From: Ruania zhangjianzhongii
GTDB taxonomy: Bacteria; Actinomycetota; Actinomycetes; Actinomycetales; Beutenbergiaceae
NCBI RefSeq assembly: GCF_008000995.1
Contig: NZ_CP042828.1
Span: 124,001-188,000, forward strand
Reading direction: 5' to 3'
Length of the DNA: 64,000 nucleotides
The notes beneath the pieces are model-generated. The model saw only the letters and a list, made by a program, of their open reading frames with translations, had not been told where the DNA came from and ran no database searches. Both the position numbers and the translations under genes were made by a program. Of this stretch, positions 6,376 through 14,676 are shown piece by piece. Within the stretch, counting starts at the first letter, position 1. Every line of letters starts with the position of its first letter.

Positions 6376-8646
6376 GTGTCGGACCCATTGAAGAACGCCC
6401 ACGTCCTGGTGACGGGTGCCACCGGATTTGTCGGACAGGCTGTCGTCGAGAAGCTCCTGTCCGCCTATCCGTCGACCCGGATCACCGTGCTGGTACGCCC
6501 ACGCGGCGCCCTCAGCGCGCAGGCGCGAGTGGACAAGCTCCTCCGTAAGCCGGTGTTCGATCCGTGGCGAGAACAGGTCGGTACTGAGGCCGCACAGCGG
6601 CAGACCGCCGAGCGGCTCACCGTGCTGGCCGGGGACCTGGGCGACGTCCCCGCACTGCCCGACGACCTGGACGTGGTGATCCACTCCGCCTCCACCGTCT
6701 CCTTCGACCTGCCCATCGATGAGGCCTTCGCCTCGAACGTCGGTGGTCCGGTGAACCTGTACCAGGCGATCACCGCCTCCGGGTCCGACCCGCACGTGGT
6801 CCACGTGTCTACCTGCTATGTGGCCGGCCTGCGCAAGGGCCTGTCCGAAGAACGGAGCCTGGAGCACCAGGTGGACCGCGAGGCGGAGATGACCCGGGCA
6901 CTCGCCGCCCGGGCGGACACCGAGACCGCCTCCCGCCGGCCGCAGCTGCTCGGCAAGCTGGTGGCCAAGGCCCGTTCCCAGCACCGCCGCGCCGGGGCGC
7001 AGGCGGTGGCCAAGGCTGCCGAGGAAGCGCGGAAGGCATGGGTCACCGACCAGCTCGTCGACGCGGGCCGCACCCGCGCCACCTCGCTGGGCTGGCCGGA
7101 CGTGTACACGTTCACCAAGGCGCTCGGCGAACGGGTGGCCGAGGACCTGTGGGCCGGCACCGGGCACCGGCTGTCGATCGTCCGCCCGACCATCATCGAG
7201 AGCTCGCTGCAGCACCCGTTCCCCGGCTGGATCGACGGCTTCAAGGTGGCCGACCCGCTGATCGCCGCCTATGGGCGCGGCGCCCTGCCGGAGTTCCCGG
7301 TGCTCGCCGACGCCATCCTGGACGTGATCCCGGTGGACCACGTGGTGAACGCGACGCTCGCCGCCGCCGCCTCGCCGCCCCCGGCCGCCGAGGCGCAGTA
7401 CTTCCAGGTAGCCTCCGGTAGCCGCAACCCGCTGCGGTTCGGCACCATCGTGCGGCTGCTCCGCGGCTACTTCAGCAAGCATCCGCTCACCGACGCCGAC
7501 GGTTCGTTCGTGCAGGTACCGAACTGGACCTTCCCGAACGGCCCTGCCGTGCAGCGCTCGCTGCGCCGACGCGAGCTGGCGGTGGATGCGGCCGATTCCG
7601 TGGTGGGCCGTCTCCCCGCGAACAACACCACGCGGAAGTGGATCTCCACGATCTACAAGGCCAAGCGAGACCTGGGCACCCTGCGCAAGTTCACCGACCT
7701 CTACCAGGCCTACACCCAGACCGAGGTCGTCTTCGACGACGCCAACACCCGGGCGCTGCACGAGGCGGTCGCCGACGAGCGCAAGGCGGAGCACGGGTTC
7801 GACGTCACCGCGATCGACTGGACGTACTACCTGCAAGAGGTGCACGTGCCGAAGGTCCCCGGCCTGATGCGCGAGCGCCGTCCCTCCGTGAAGCCCTCCA
7901 CCAGTGCCGACAACCTGCCCCAGCGCGACGATGTGCTCGCCGTGTTCGACCTGCACGGCACTGTGGCGGCAGCGAGCCTGATCGAGCACTACGTCTGGGT
8001 AGAGCTGGCCGCCAAGGGCATGCTCCCGGCCGTCCGCGAGCTCGGTGGGATGGTTGCGACCTCCGGCACGTACCTGCAGGCGGAGCGCCGCGACCGAGGC
8101 GACTTCATCCGCTCGTTCATGCGCCGCTACGCCGGGGTGAACGAGGCCGAGCTGCGTGAGGTGATCGCCACCAAGGTGACGCCGTCACTGCGTGCCCGGG
8201 TACACGCCGAGGCCACCGAACGTATCGCCAAGCACCGCGCCGCCGGGCACCGTACCGTGCTGGTCACCGGTCAGATCGACGTATTCGTGGAGCCGCTGGC
8301 GGATATGTTCGACGTGATCCTGGCCGGCGAGATGGAGAAGGATTCCTCGGGGAGCTGGACCGGGCACCTGGCTACCTCTCCGCTGGTGGACGAGGCCCGT
8401 GCCGCCTGGCTGGTGCGGTATGCCCGGGAGGAGGGTGTCGATCTGGGCGCCTCCTACGCTTACGGGGACACCTACTCGGACCGGCCGTGGCTGGACGTCG
8501 TCGGCCACGCGAACGTCGTCAACCCGGATCCGAGCCTGTACCGGTATGCGCGGGAGAAGCGCTGGCCGGTGCACTCCTGGACCACGACGGCGGAGGGTCG
8601 CCTCTCCCCGGTGGTCCGCTCGATCACAGGCGCGGGGCGCCGATGA
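6376..8646 (+). CDS. Fatty acyl reductase - HAD phosphatase fusion
   Basis: A 756-residue two-domain enzyme. Residues 1 to about 430 form an extended short-chain dehydrogenase of the thioester/fatty-acyl reductase kind: nucleotide loop LVTGATGFVG (residues 11-20), VHVSTCYVAG, and catalytic Y244TFTK. Residues about 520-740 form a HAD-IB (PSP-like) domain: VFDLHGTVA (nucleophile Asp525), LVTGQIDVF, and GDTYSDRPW (about 697-705). Motif I is D-x-H rather than the usual D-x-D. The reductase half is expected to turn acyl-CoA into fatty alcohol using NAD(P)H. The GTG start at 6376 gives MSDPLKNAHV; the frame is open upstream without a good start. The stop overlaps the next start (ATGA), so expression is coupled. 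Confidence 0.85.
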   Translation: MSDPLKNAHVLVTGATGFVGQAVVEKLLSAYPSTRITVLVRPRGALSAQARVDKLLRKPVFDPWREQVGTEAAQRQTAERLTVLAGDLGDVPALPDDLDVVIHSASTVSFDLPIDEAFASNVGGPVNLYQAITASGSDPHVVHVSTCYVAGLRKGLSEERSLEHQVDREAEMTRALAARADTETASRRPQLLGKLVAKARSQHRRAGAQAVAKAAEEARKAWVTDQLVDAGRTRATSLGWPDVYTFTKALGERVAEDLWAGTGHRLSIVRPTIIESSLQHPFPGWIDGFKVADPLIAAYGRGALPEFPVLADAILDVIPVDHVVNATLAAAASPPPAAEAQYFQVASGSRNPLRFGTIVRLLRGYFSKHPLTDADGSFVQVPNWTFPNGPAVQRSLRRRELAVDAADSVVGRLPANNTTRKWISTIYKAKRDLGTLRKFTDLYQAYTQTEVVFDDANTRALHEAVADERKAEHGFDVTAIDWTYYLQEVHVPKVPGLMRERRPSVKPSTSADNLPQRDDVLAVFDLHGTVAAASLIEHYVWVELAAKGMLPAVRELGGMVATSGTYLQAERRDRGDFIRSFMRRYAGVNEAELREVIATKVTPSLRARVHAEATERIAKHRAAGHRTVLVTGQIDVFVEPLADMFDVILAGEMEKDSSGSWTGHLATSPLVDEARAAWLVRYAREEGVDLGASYAYGDTYSDRPWLDVVGHANVVNPDPSLYRYAREKRWPVHSWTTTAEGRLSPVVRSITGAGRR

Positions 8647-9446
8647 CGGGCCGTACCCGCAGGAGCATCGTGCCGATCATCGGCACGGCGATGGTCACCG
8701 GCGGTACCTCCGGTATCGGTCTGGCGTTCGCCCGAGCGCTGGCCTCCCGAGGCTGCGACCTGGTGCTGGTGGCGCGCAACCGGCAGCGGCTGGACGCTGT
8801 GGCCGAGGAGCTGCGCGCCGAACACGGCATCGCCGTGGAGACCATCGAGGCGGACCTGACCGACCACGCCGAGACCGGCCGGGTCGCCCAGCGGTTGGAG
8901 GACACCGCAGCACCGGTGGACATCCTGGTGAACAACGCCGGCAACGGCATCCATGCGCCGCTGACCGTCGAGGACATGAGCATCCATGAGGTGTCCATGG
9001 ACCTGATGGTCCGCGGCGTCCTCCTCCTCGGCGGGGCGGCCGGGCGGACGATGAGTGCACGTGGCCGTGGTCTGATCATCAACGTCGGCTCAGTGGCCGG
9101 GCTGGTGCCGATGGGCACCTACTCGGCGATCAAGGCGTGGGTGAACATGTACTCGGAGAGCCTGAGCCTGGAGCTGCGGCGGGACGGCGTGCAGGTGATG
9201 ACGCTGATCCCCGGTTGGGTGCGCACCGAGTTCCACGGCCGGGCCAGTATCCGGACCTCGGCGATCCCGGGCTTCCTGTGGCTCGAGCCGGACCGGTTGG
9301 TGGAAGACTGTCTGCGTGATGTGGAGGCCGGGAAGACCCGGTCGGTACCATCACGAAGGTTCAAGGTGATTGCCTGGTCAGCGCAGCGGGCACCTCGCGC
9401 GTTGGTGCGCAGGGCTACAGCCCTGATCAAGAAGGGACGAGCATGA
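8643..9446 (+). CDS. Short-chain dehydrogenase/reductase, candidate alkyl/acyl-DHAP reductase
   Basis: A 267-residue classical SDR: cofactor loop MVTGGTSGIG (residues 17-26), LVNNAGNG, catalytic serine in NVGSVAG, and Y160SAIK164. The C-terminus carries a basic tail (ATALIKKGRA) that may touch membrane. It overlaps both neighbours by four bases (ATGA). In ether-lipid synthesis a ketone at C2 of alkyl-DHAP must be reduced, and in animals an SDR does this; position makes this SDR the candidate. Alternatively it resembles mycobacterial SDRs acting on long-chain beta-keto lipids. Function beyond SDR is inference. Confidence 0.85.
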   Translation: MTGRTRRSIVPIIGTAMVTGGTSGIGLAFARALASRGCDLVLVARNRQRLDAVAEELRAEHGIAVETIEADLTDHAETGRVAQRLEDTAAPVDILVNNAGNGIHAPLTVEDMSIHEVSMDLMVRGVLLLGGAAGRTMSARGRGLIINVGSVAGLVPMGTYSAIKAWVNMYSESLSLELRRDGVQVMTLIPGWVRTEFHGRASIRTSAIPGFLWLEPDRLVEDCLRDVEAGKTRSVPSRRFKVIAWSAQRAPRALVRRATALIKKGRA

Positions 9447-10195
9447 GCGAGCGGCGCAGGACCGGCCGGTACCACTCCCGGGTACACCGATGGTTGCGAT
9501 ATGTGGCCCAGCGACTCATCCTTCGCCCGGTGATCGCCTCCAGCGTGCGGGTCACGGTCGAGGGTGAGCGGAACCTGGCCGGGCTGGACGGCCCGTTCAT
9601 CCTGGTGGCGAACCACTCCTCGCACCTGGACGCACCGCTGTGCCTGACCACGTTGCCGTACCGGGTGACCAAGAACATCGCCACTGCGGCGGGTGCCGAC
9701 TACTTCTACTCCTCGAAGTGGCGCAGCTTGCTCACCTCGTTGTTCTTCAACACCTACCCGGTGGAGCGAGGTAAGGCGCGCGGCAAGTCCGCCGGCCTCT
9801 CGGTGAGTCTGCTCCGCCAGGGTGTCCCGCTGCTGATCTTCCCCGAGGGCACTCGTTCGCGCACCGGCGAGATGGCCGACTTCACCCCCGGAGCGGCCGC
9901 ACTCGCCCGTGCACTGCGCCTGCCGTTGGTGCCGGTGGCGCTGGTTGGCGCGCACGATGCGATGCCGGTCGGGATGTTCTGGCCGAAGTCCGGCCGGATG
10001 CCGGTGAAGGTACTGATCGGCAAGCCACTGCGGGTGCGTGCGGGGGAGAAGCTGCCCGAGTTCAATGCACGAGCGCAGGCGCGGGTGCGGGCGATGCACA
10101 CGATGCAGACGTCCTACGTACTCGTTCCCGAGGACAACGCGACACCGAAGCCGGGCAGCAACGACCTGCCCGAGGCACAGGAAGGGATCTCATGA
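9443..10195 (+). CDS. PlsC-type 1-acyl-glycerol-3-phosphate acyltransferase family protein
   Basis: A 250-residue acyltransferase with the catalytic HX4D motif in ANHSSHLDAP (His58, Asp63) and the glycerol-phosphate-binding FPEGTRS (133-139). The membrane-near segment is short. The reaction is transfer of an acyl chain from acyl-CoA or acyl-ACP to a hydroxyl of a glycerol phosphate or lyso-lipid. In this operon it may acylate DHAP at C1 (the substrate for ether exchange) or alkyl-glycerol-3-phosphate at C2. Start and stop overlap both neighbours by four bases, so the four-gene operon is translationally coupled. Confidence 0.88.
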   Translation: MSERRRTGRYHSRVHRWLRYVAQRLILRPVIASSVRVTVEGERNLAGLDGPFILVANHSSHLDAPLCLTTLPYRVTKNIATAAGADYFYSSKWRSLLTSLFFNTYPVERGKARGKSAGLSVSLLRQGVPLLIFPEGTRSRTGEMADFTPGAAALARALRLPLVPVALVGAHDAMPVGMFWPKSGRMPVKVLIGKPLRVRAGEKLPEFNARAQARVRAMHTMQTSYVLVPEDNATPKPGSNDLPEAQEGIS

Positions 10196-11874
10196 CCGAC
10201 GTCGTCCACCAGAAGTGGTGGGGCTGGGGTGTGGAAGGCATCGCCTTCCAGCACGAGAACAAGCCCGGGTTCGCTCCGTTTGTACGCGAGGCGATCGGGC
10301 TGGACCTGCACTCTCCGGCCGGCCGACCGCCGTCGTTCGAGGACCTGGACGTTCCCGCCTCGCAGCTGGACGACTCGCTCGGTGCGCGCCTGCGGGAGAT
10401 CGTCGGCGACCACCAGGTCAGCAGCGAGGACATGAACCGGGTGGTGCACACCTACGGCAAGGGCCTGCGGGACCTGGTGCGGGTGCGCGCCGGTGACCTG
10501 CCCCGGGTGCCGGACGTGGTGGTCTACCCGGCCAACTCCGATGAGGTGCGCGCGATCGTGGATGCCGTGGTCGCTGCCGACGGCGTGCTCATCCCGTTCG
10601 GTGGCGGTTCGAACATCTCCGGCTCGCTCACCCCACAGGCGGGGGAGAAGCGGGTGGTGGTCTCGCTCGACATGGGCCGGATGAACCGGGTGCTGGAGAT
10701 TGACGCGGACGCCGGTCTCGCCCTCATCCAGGCCGGTGGCCTGGGTCCCGACCTGGAGGAGCAGCTGAACGGCCAGGGCTGGACGATGGGGCACCAGCCG
10801 GACTCGTTCAAGCACTCCACGCTCGGCGGCTGGATCGCTACCCGGTCCTCCGGGATGCAGTCGGACAAGTATGGCGATATTGCCGACATCACTCGCGGGA
10901 TGACTGTGGTGCTGCCGGGCAAGGTGGTGCAACTGCGGCCGTTGCCGAGCACCTCCACCGGTCCGAGCGTGCGGGAGATGATCATCGGCTCCGAGGGCCG
11001 GCTCGGCGTGATCACCCAGGCCTGGGTGCACGTGCACCGGCTGCCGGAGAACCGCGAGGTGATCGCCTACCTGTTCCCGAACTGGGCAGCCGGTCTGGCC
11101 GCGATGCGGGAGATCTCCACCTCCGACGCCACACCGAGTATCACCCGGGTCTCCGATGCACCCGAGACGGGCTTCTCCCTGGCGACCCGCAAGGAGTCGA
11201 ACAGCCTGTCGTCCAAGGTGGGCGAAGGGCTGTTCGAGGTGCTTCGCCGCCGTGGCTGGGACCTGGAGAAGGTCTGCATCTCCTACATCGGCTACGAGGG
11301 CGGCTCAGCCAAGGTACGTGCGGACAAGTCCGTGGTGGGCAAGATCGTCAGCAAGAACGGTGGCATCAAGCTCGGCAAGGGTCCGGGAGCGATGTATGAC
11401 CAGAAGAAGTTCGACACGCCGTACCTGCGGGACTTTCTGTTGGACCGGGGGGCCCTGGGCGACGTCTCCGAGACCGCCGCGCCGTGGTCCCGCCTCGGTG
11501 AGGTGTACACCGCCACGGTGCGCGCCGCCCGTACCGCGTTCGATGAGCTCGGTGTGCACGGCTTCGTGATGTGCCATCTCTCGCACTCCTACCACTCCGG
11601 TGCGTGCCTGTACTTCACCTTCGCGTTCCCGCCCAAACCCGATGCGGACCCGCTGGCGCAGTACGACGTGGTGAAGTCCGCGATCCAGCAGTCCTTCGTG
11701 GACCATGGCGGTACGCTCTCGCACCACCACGGGGTGGGTACCGATCACGCGCCGTGGATGGAGCAAGACATCTCCGAGCCGGGGGTGGACCTGATGGTGG
11801 GGCTGCTGTCCTCCGCGGATCCGGGCCGGAACCTGAACCCGGGCACGCTGATCCCCGAGCACCGGGAGTGGTGA
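10192..11874 (+). CDS. FAD-linked alkyl-DHAP (alkylglycerone-phosphate) synthase homologue
   Basis: A 560-residue flavoprotein that matches remembered eukaryotic alkyl-DHAP synthase motifs over its whole length: WWGWG at the N-terminus, FAD-binding IPFGGGSNIS, MGHQPDSF, GGWIATRSSGM, YGDIADI, STGPSVREMIIGSEG, ETAAPW, SYHSGACLYF (Tyr467) and the FAD/active-site histidines TLSHHHGVG (about 508-516). That enzyme swaps the acyl group of acyl-DHAP for a fatty alcohol, making the ether bond. Other VAO-family oxidases lack the Tyr plus HHH pair. Length is close to bacterial members. It is the last gene of the coupled operon; a repeat and a convergent TetR gene follow. Confidence 0.88.
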   Translation: MTDVVHQKWWGWGVEGIAFQHENKPGFAPFVREAIGLDLHSPAGRPPSFEDLDVPASQLDDSLGARLREIVGDHQVSSEDMNRVVHTYGKGLRDLVRVRAGDLPRVPDVVVYPANSDEVRAIVDAVVAADGVLIPFGGGSNISGSLTPQAGEKRVVVSLDMGRMNRVLEIDADAGLALIQAGGLGPDLEEQLNGQGWTMGHQPDSFKHSTLGGWIATRSSGMQSDKYGDIADITRGMTVVLPGKVVQLRPLPSTSTGPSVREMIIGSEGRLGVITQAWVHVHRLPENREVIAYLFPNWAAGLAAMREISTSDATPSITRVSDAPETGFSLATRKESNSLSSKVGEGLFEVLRRRGWDLEKVCISYIGYEGGSAKVRADKSVVGKIVSKNGGIKLGKGPGAMYDQKKFDTPYLRDFLLDRGALGDVSETAAPWSRLGEVYTATVRAARTAFDELGVHGFVMCHLSHSYHSGACLYFTFAFPPKPDADPLAQYDVVKSAIQQSFVDHGGTLSHHHGVGTDHAPWMEQDISEPGVDLMVGLLSSADPGRNLNPGTLIPEHREW

Positions 11875-11912
11875 GCTCACCCTCAGCTGGCTTCGCCGGC
11901 CCGCAGTGCTGC

Positions 11913-11986
11913 TGAATCCATTCACTCGTTACCTGCTGCACCCAGGCGTGCTCTGCGGTATCGCCTGGGCGCAGCAAGTATCGAAC
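11913..11986 (-). repeat. Dispersed 70-75 bp intergenic repeat, copy C
   Basis: Minus-strand copy, 74 bp, between the convergent alkyl-DHAP synthase and TetR genes. It keeps TTCGATACTT, GGCGATACCGC, GAGCACG and the GTGAATGGATTCA end but is more diverged than copies A and B. A downstream GC-rich stretch (CCGCCGGCC repeated) fills the rest of the gap. Confidence 0.75.
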
Positions 11987-12075
11987 GGGCGGAGCCGACG
12001 AACCTGCGGACCCGGCGCGCTGACCCCGCCGCCGGCCTGGGCCGCCGCCGGCCCGGTCCCCCGCCGCCGGCCCGG

Positions 12076-12660
12076 TCAGGCGTCGTCGAGCTGGGCGACG
12101 GCCCGCGATGCCGCCTGGACGGGCTCGTCCAGCCAGTGGGGGATGTCCTCGCCGATGAGGCTACGCACCATCCCCAGCGGGGCGTCCCGAACGGCGAGCG
12201 AGACGAGCTCGATCCCGCGCTGCCTGACCCGGCCGTAGCGCTGCTCGGTGAGGTGGGTGATCAGTCGGCCCACCGGCGCGTTCAGCTCGAGGAGCACGTC
12301 CGCCAGCCCGGCCGGCGGCTCGGCGAGTAGGTCCCGGTAGCGAAACACCGTCAGCATCCGGGCATCCTGAGGGTTCGCGCGGCAGAAGCGTGGGATGAAC
12401 AGGCCGGTCTCCACGATCGCCTCCAGCGGGTCCACGAGCTCGTAGATCGCGTCGAACTGCGCGTGATAGCGGTGCACTGCGCGGATCCACGCTGAGGCGA
12501 ACAGGGCGTCCCGCGAGGCGAACCGGTGATAGATCGAGCCCGATGGTGCTCCCAGCCGTGCGGTGACGTGCCCGACGGTGGCCGTGCGCCAGTGCTCATG
12601 AACGGCCGAGGTGGCCGCGTCGAGAATCTGATCGATCGTGAATCTGGAGGGCTTGACCAT
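12076..12660 (-). CDS. TetR/AcrR family transcriptional regulator
   Basis: A 194-residue regulator with a TetR helix-turn-helix at about residues 8-50 (TVGHVTARLGAPSGSIYHRF) and a C-terminal helical domain. It is divergent from the membrane protein at 12724, with a palindrome between them. The ATG at 12660 gives a family-typical N-terminus (MVKPSRFTIDQIL). A further in-frame ATG at 12693 adds 11 residues and cannot be excluded. TACACT lies just upstream of 12660, compatible with a leaderless message. Confidence 0.85.
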   Translation of the reverse strand: MVKPSRFTIDQILDAATSAVHEHWRTATVGHVTARLGAPSGSIYHRFASRDALFASAWIRAVHRYHAQFDAIYELVDPLEAIVETGLFIPRFCRANPQDARMLTVFRYRDLLAEPPAGLADVLLELNAPVGRLITHLTEQRYGRVRQRGIELVSLAVRDAPLGMVRSLIGEDIPHWLDEPVQAASRAVAQLDDA

Positions 12661-12694
12661 CGGACCAGTGTAGGCAATCCTAGAGACCGACATC

Positions 12695-12710
12695 TAGAGA
12701 TTCCTCTCTA
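12695..12710. promoter_or_regulatory. Palindromic operator between divergent TetR and membrane genes
   Basis: TAGAGA-TTCC-TCTCTA is an exact inverted repeat; a further TAGAGA lies 10 bp to the left (12681), so two overlapping sites are possible. It is directly before the AAAGGAG site of the gene at 12724, a typical place for TetR auto-repression and target repression. Confidence 0.6.
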
Positions 12711-12723
12711 AAAGGAGCCGAGT

Positions 12724-13644
12724 ATGCATTCCCGTACTGAGCTGATCGCTTTCGGTCTGATCATCGTCGCGATCGTGCCCTACATCGGGCTGAAGGCGCT
12801 CTGGCTCACCGGGTCTACCGTCGGGCTGCGCGGAACCGCGGCCGCAGCGGAGATGCACAGCGGCCGGATGATGGTCGGAAACAACATCACCATCGTCCTC
12901 GAACTGCTGGCCGTGTTGCTTGCCCTGGCGTTTACTCGGCCCTGGGGTCGGCGCATCCCCGCCTGGATTGTGCTCGGGCTCGGCGCCGGAGCGACCGGCC
13001 TGCTGGCACCGGTCGTGCTCGGCGTACCACTCGGCAGCCTGCTGCAACTGGCGATCAGTGGGTCCGTGCGGACCGGGGGCATGTCGGAGATGAGCCCGTG
13101 GGCATTCGCCCTGGTGTACGGCGGATTCGGTCTGCTCGCCGTGGCGCTGGCGATCCTAGGCTGGCGCTATGTCCGAAGCCGCTGGGGCGACGTACTGCAG
13201 CACCGCCCACCGCGGCCGCCGCACTGGGCCACCGCCGCGGGAACCATCGGGTTGCTGCCGTTCGGACTCGCCATGCTCTGGTGGGGTGTGTTCGGTCCTG
13301 GGGGCACCGGACCGCAGGGCATGGGCGCCTTGGCGCAGCGGCTACCGCTGGCAGCAGCGGGAGCGCTGGCCCTGTTGGGCCTGGTGTCCCCGTTCCTGGC
13401 CGGCCTCGCCCGGTGGCCGGGCCTGGCATGGCTGGTGGTCTGGACCGGCTGCACCACCGCTGCGCTCCAGGGCCCGACGGCGCTGCTGCTCGCCAATGAC
13501 GGCCAGATCGCGCCGATGGTGCTCGCCCTCACCCTCGTCGCGACACCCGGCGGCGCCGTCTATGGGCTCGCCGTGCTCCGTGCTCGTCGCCGCGAGCTCC
13601 GGACGGCGGAGGTGGCGCCGGCTTTGGCCGGTCCCCACCCGTAG
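12724..13644 (+). CDS. Multi-pass membrane protein, TetR-linked
   Basis: A 306-residue protein with about eight hydrophobic segments (for example around residues 5-25, 55-75, 82-110, 125-150, 165-190, 205-225, 230-250, 262-285) and short polar loops. I do not recognise a family with confidence. AAAGGAG lies six bases before the ATG. It is divergently paired with the TetR gene at 12076, so it is probably the repressor's target; an efflux or envelope function would be usual for such pairs but is not shown by sequence. Its stop codon lies inside the first unit of an 18-bp tandem repeat. Confidence 0.7.
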   Translation: MHSRTELIAFGLIIVAIVPYIGLKALWLTGSTVGLRGTAAAAEMHSGRMMVGNNITIVLELLAVLLALAFTRPWGRRIPAWIVLGLGAGATGLLAPVVLGVPLGSLLQLAISGSVRTGGMSEMSPWAFALVYGGFGLLAVALAILGWRYVRSRWGDVLQHRPPRPPHWATAAGTIGLLPFGLAMLWWGVFGPGGTGPQGMGALAQRLPLAAAGALALLGLVSPFLAGLARWPGLAWLVVWTGCTTAALQGPTALLLANDGQIAPMVLALTLVATPGGAVYGLAVLRARRRELRTAEVAPALAGPHP

Positions 13645-13694
13645 TCGGTCGCCCACAGGTAGTCGGTCGCTCACTGGTAGTCGGCCGCCCACAG
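13641..13694. repeat. Exact-period 18-bp tandem repeat, three units
   Basis: Units start at 13641, 13659 and 13677; the first is GTAGTCGGTCGCCCACAG and each later unit has one or two changes. The TAG of the upstream gene is inside unit 1. Period 18 is a multiple of three, so duplication did not shift any frame. Confidence 0.9.
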
Positions 13695-13714
13695 GGCAAC
13701 CATCGAAGCCCTGA

Positions 13715-13743
13715 TTGTATACATGCCGATATGGGTATATATT
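13715..13743 (+). promoter_or_regulatory. Promoter of the ArsR-SRPBCC pair
   Basis: TTGTAT (13715-13720), 17 bp, TATATT (13738-13743). The predicted transcription start falls at or next to the ATG at 13751, implying a leaderless mRNA. The AT-rich stretch also contains GTATAC and GGTATAT half-sites that could bind the ArsR protein. Confidence 0.65.
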
Positions 13744-13750
13744 ATCCGCC

Positions 13751-14092
13751 ATGGCACGAGCAGCAACGACCTCGGACGTCTTCAACGCCATCGCCGAGCC
13801 GCGGCGCCGGGAGATTCTGGTGCTGCTGCGCACCGGCGAGCGTCCGGTGACGGAGCTGTCTCAGGAACTGGGCATGCCTCAGCCGGGGACGTCCAAACAT
13901 CTTCGAGTGCTCCGGGAGGTCGGGCTGGTGCGCGACCGCCGGGCGGGGAAACAGCGTCTCTACGGCCTGGATGCTCGTGGACTGCGCGCCGTTCATGAGT
14001 GGGTCGGCGGGTTCGAGCAGTTCTGGACCGAGAGCTTCGACCGCCTGGACGCCTATGTGCAGGAACTCAAGCAGGAACGACAGGAGGAGTAG
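13751..14092 (+). CDS. ArsR/SmtB family winged-helix repressor
   Basis: A 113-residue regulator with the ArsR core: FNAIAEPRRREILVLL, then the recognition region MPQPGTSKHLRVLREVGLV (about residues 42-60) and a beta-wing RAGKQRLYGL. No cysteine metal site is visible, so a non-metal signal is likely. The next gene, four bases downstream, is an SRPBCC protein; such ArsR-SRPBCC pairs are common in actinobacteria. The ATG at 13751 sits almost on the predicted transcription start. Confidence 0.9.
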   Translation: MARAATTSDVFNAIAEPRRREILVLLRTGERPVTELSQELGMPQPGTSKHLRVLREVGLVRDRRAGKQRLYGLDARGLRAVHEWVGGFEQFWTESFDRLDAYVQELKQERQEE

Positions 14093-14095
14093 CTG

Positions 14096-14590
14096 ATGAC
14101 TGCGACTGGACCAGGTGAGCCGGTCACCGACCGGGAGACGGTAGTCTCTCGGACGGTCGCCGCCCCGCGAGAGCTGGTGTTCGAGGCGTTCACCGAGGTG
14201 CGTCACCTCTCCCGGTGGTGGGGGCCGGAGGGGTCCAGCACCACGACGCGGGCCTTTGAGTTCCGCGCCGGCGGCGAGTGGGTCTTCACGATGCACGGTC
14301 CGGATGGGACCGACTACCCGGAATGGATCTCCTGGACCGAGATCACGCCGCCCGCGAAGCTCGCGATGGTGCACGGCGAGTATCGCGACGATCCGAACGC
14401 CTTCGAGTCGGTGCTGACCTTCGAGCCGGACGAGGCGGGAACCAGGATCGAGATGCGGACCGTGTTCGCCACCAAGGAACTGCGCGACGAAGCGGTCGAG
14501 AAGTACCACGCGATCGACGGCGGACAGCAGACGCTGAGCAAGCTGGCCGGTTACGTCACCGAGACCCTGCAGCCCACGGCTGACGGCTGA
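14096..14590 (+). CDS. SRPBCC (AHSA1-like) domain protein
   Basis: A 164-residue START-like protein with the AHSA1 pattern: APRELVFEAFTEVRHLSRWWGP at the N-terminal helix and strand (residues about 21-42), GGEWVFTMHGPDG, and a C-terminal long helix ending in LAGYVTETL. The fold binds hydrophobic small molecules. Role unknown; it is co-transcribed with the ArsR gene (AGGAGGAG overlaps that gene's end). Confidence 0.88.
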   Translation: MTATGPGEPVTDRETVVSRTVAAPRELVFEAFTEVRHLSRWWGPEGSSTTTRAFEFRAGGEWVFTMHGPDGTDYPEWISWTEITPPAKLAMVHGEYRDDPNAFESVLTFEPDEAGTRIEMRTVFATKELRDEAVEKYHAIDGGQQTLSKLAGYVTETLQPTADG

Positions 14591-14676
14591 TCACCGCCGA
14601 AGGTCGCCGTCGGTGGCGACTGCCCTGTGCGGTGCGGGGTGCCGCCGCCTGTGCCCGGCCCGCGAACAGTTCGGCC

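Noticed and set aside
6211-7989. 592-codon minus-strand open frame
   Set aside because: Antisense to the acyl reductase-HAD gene; no start signal and no domain motif.
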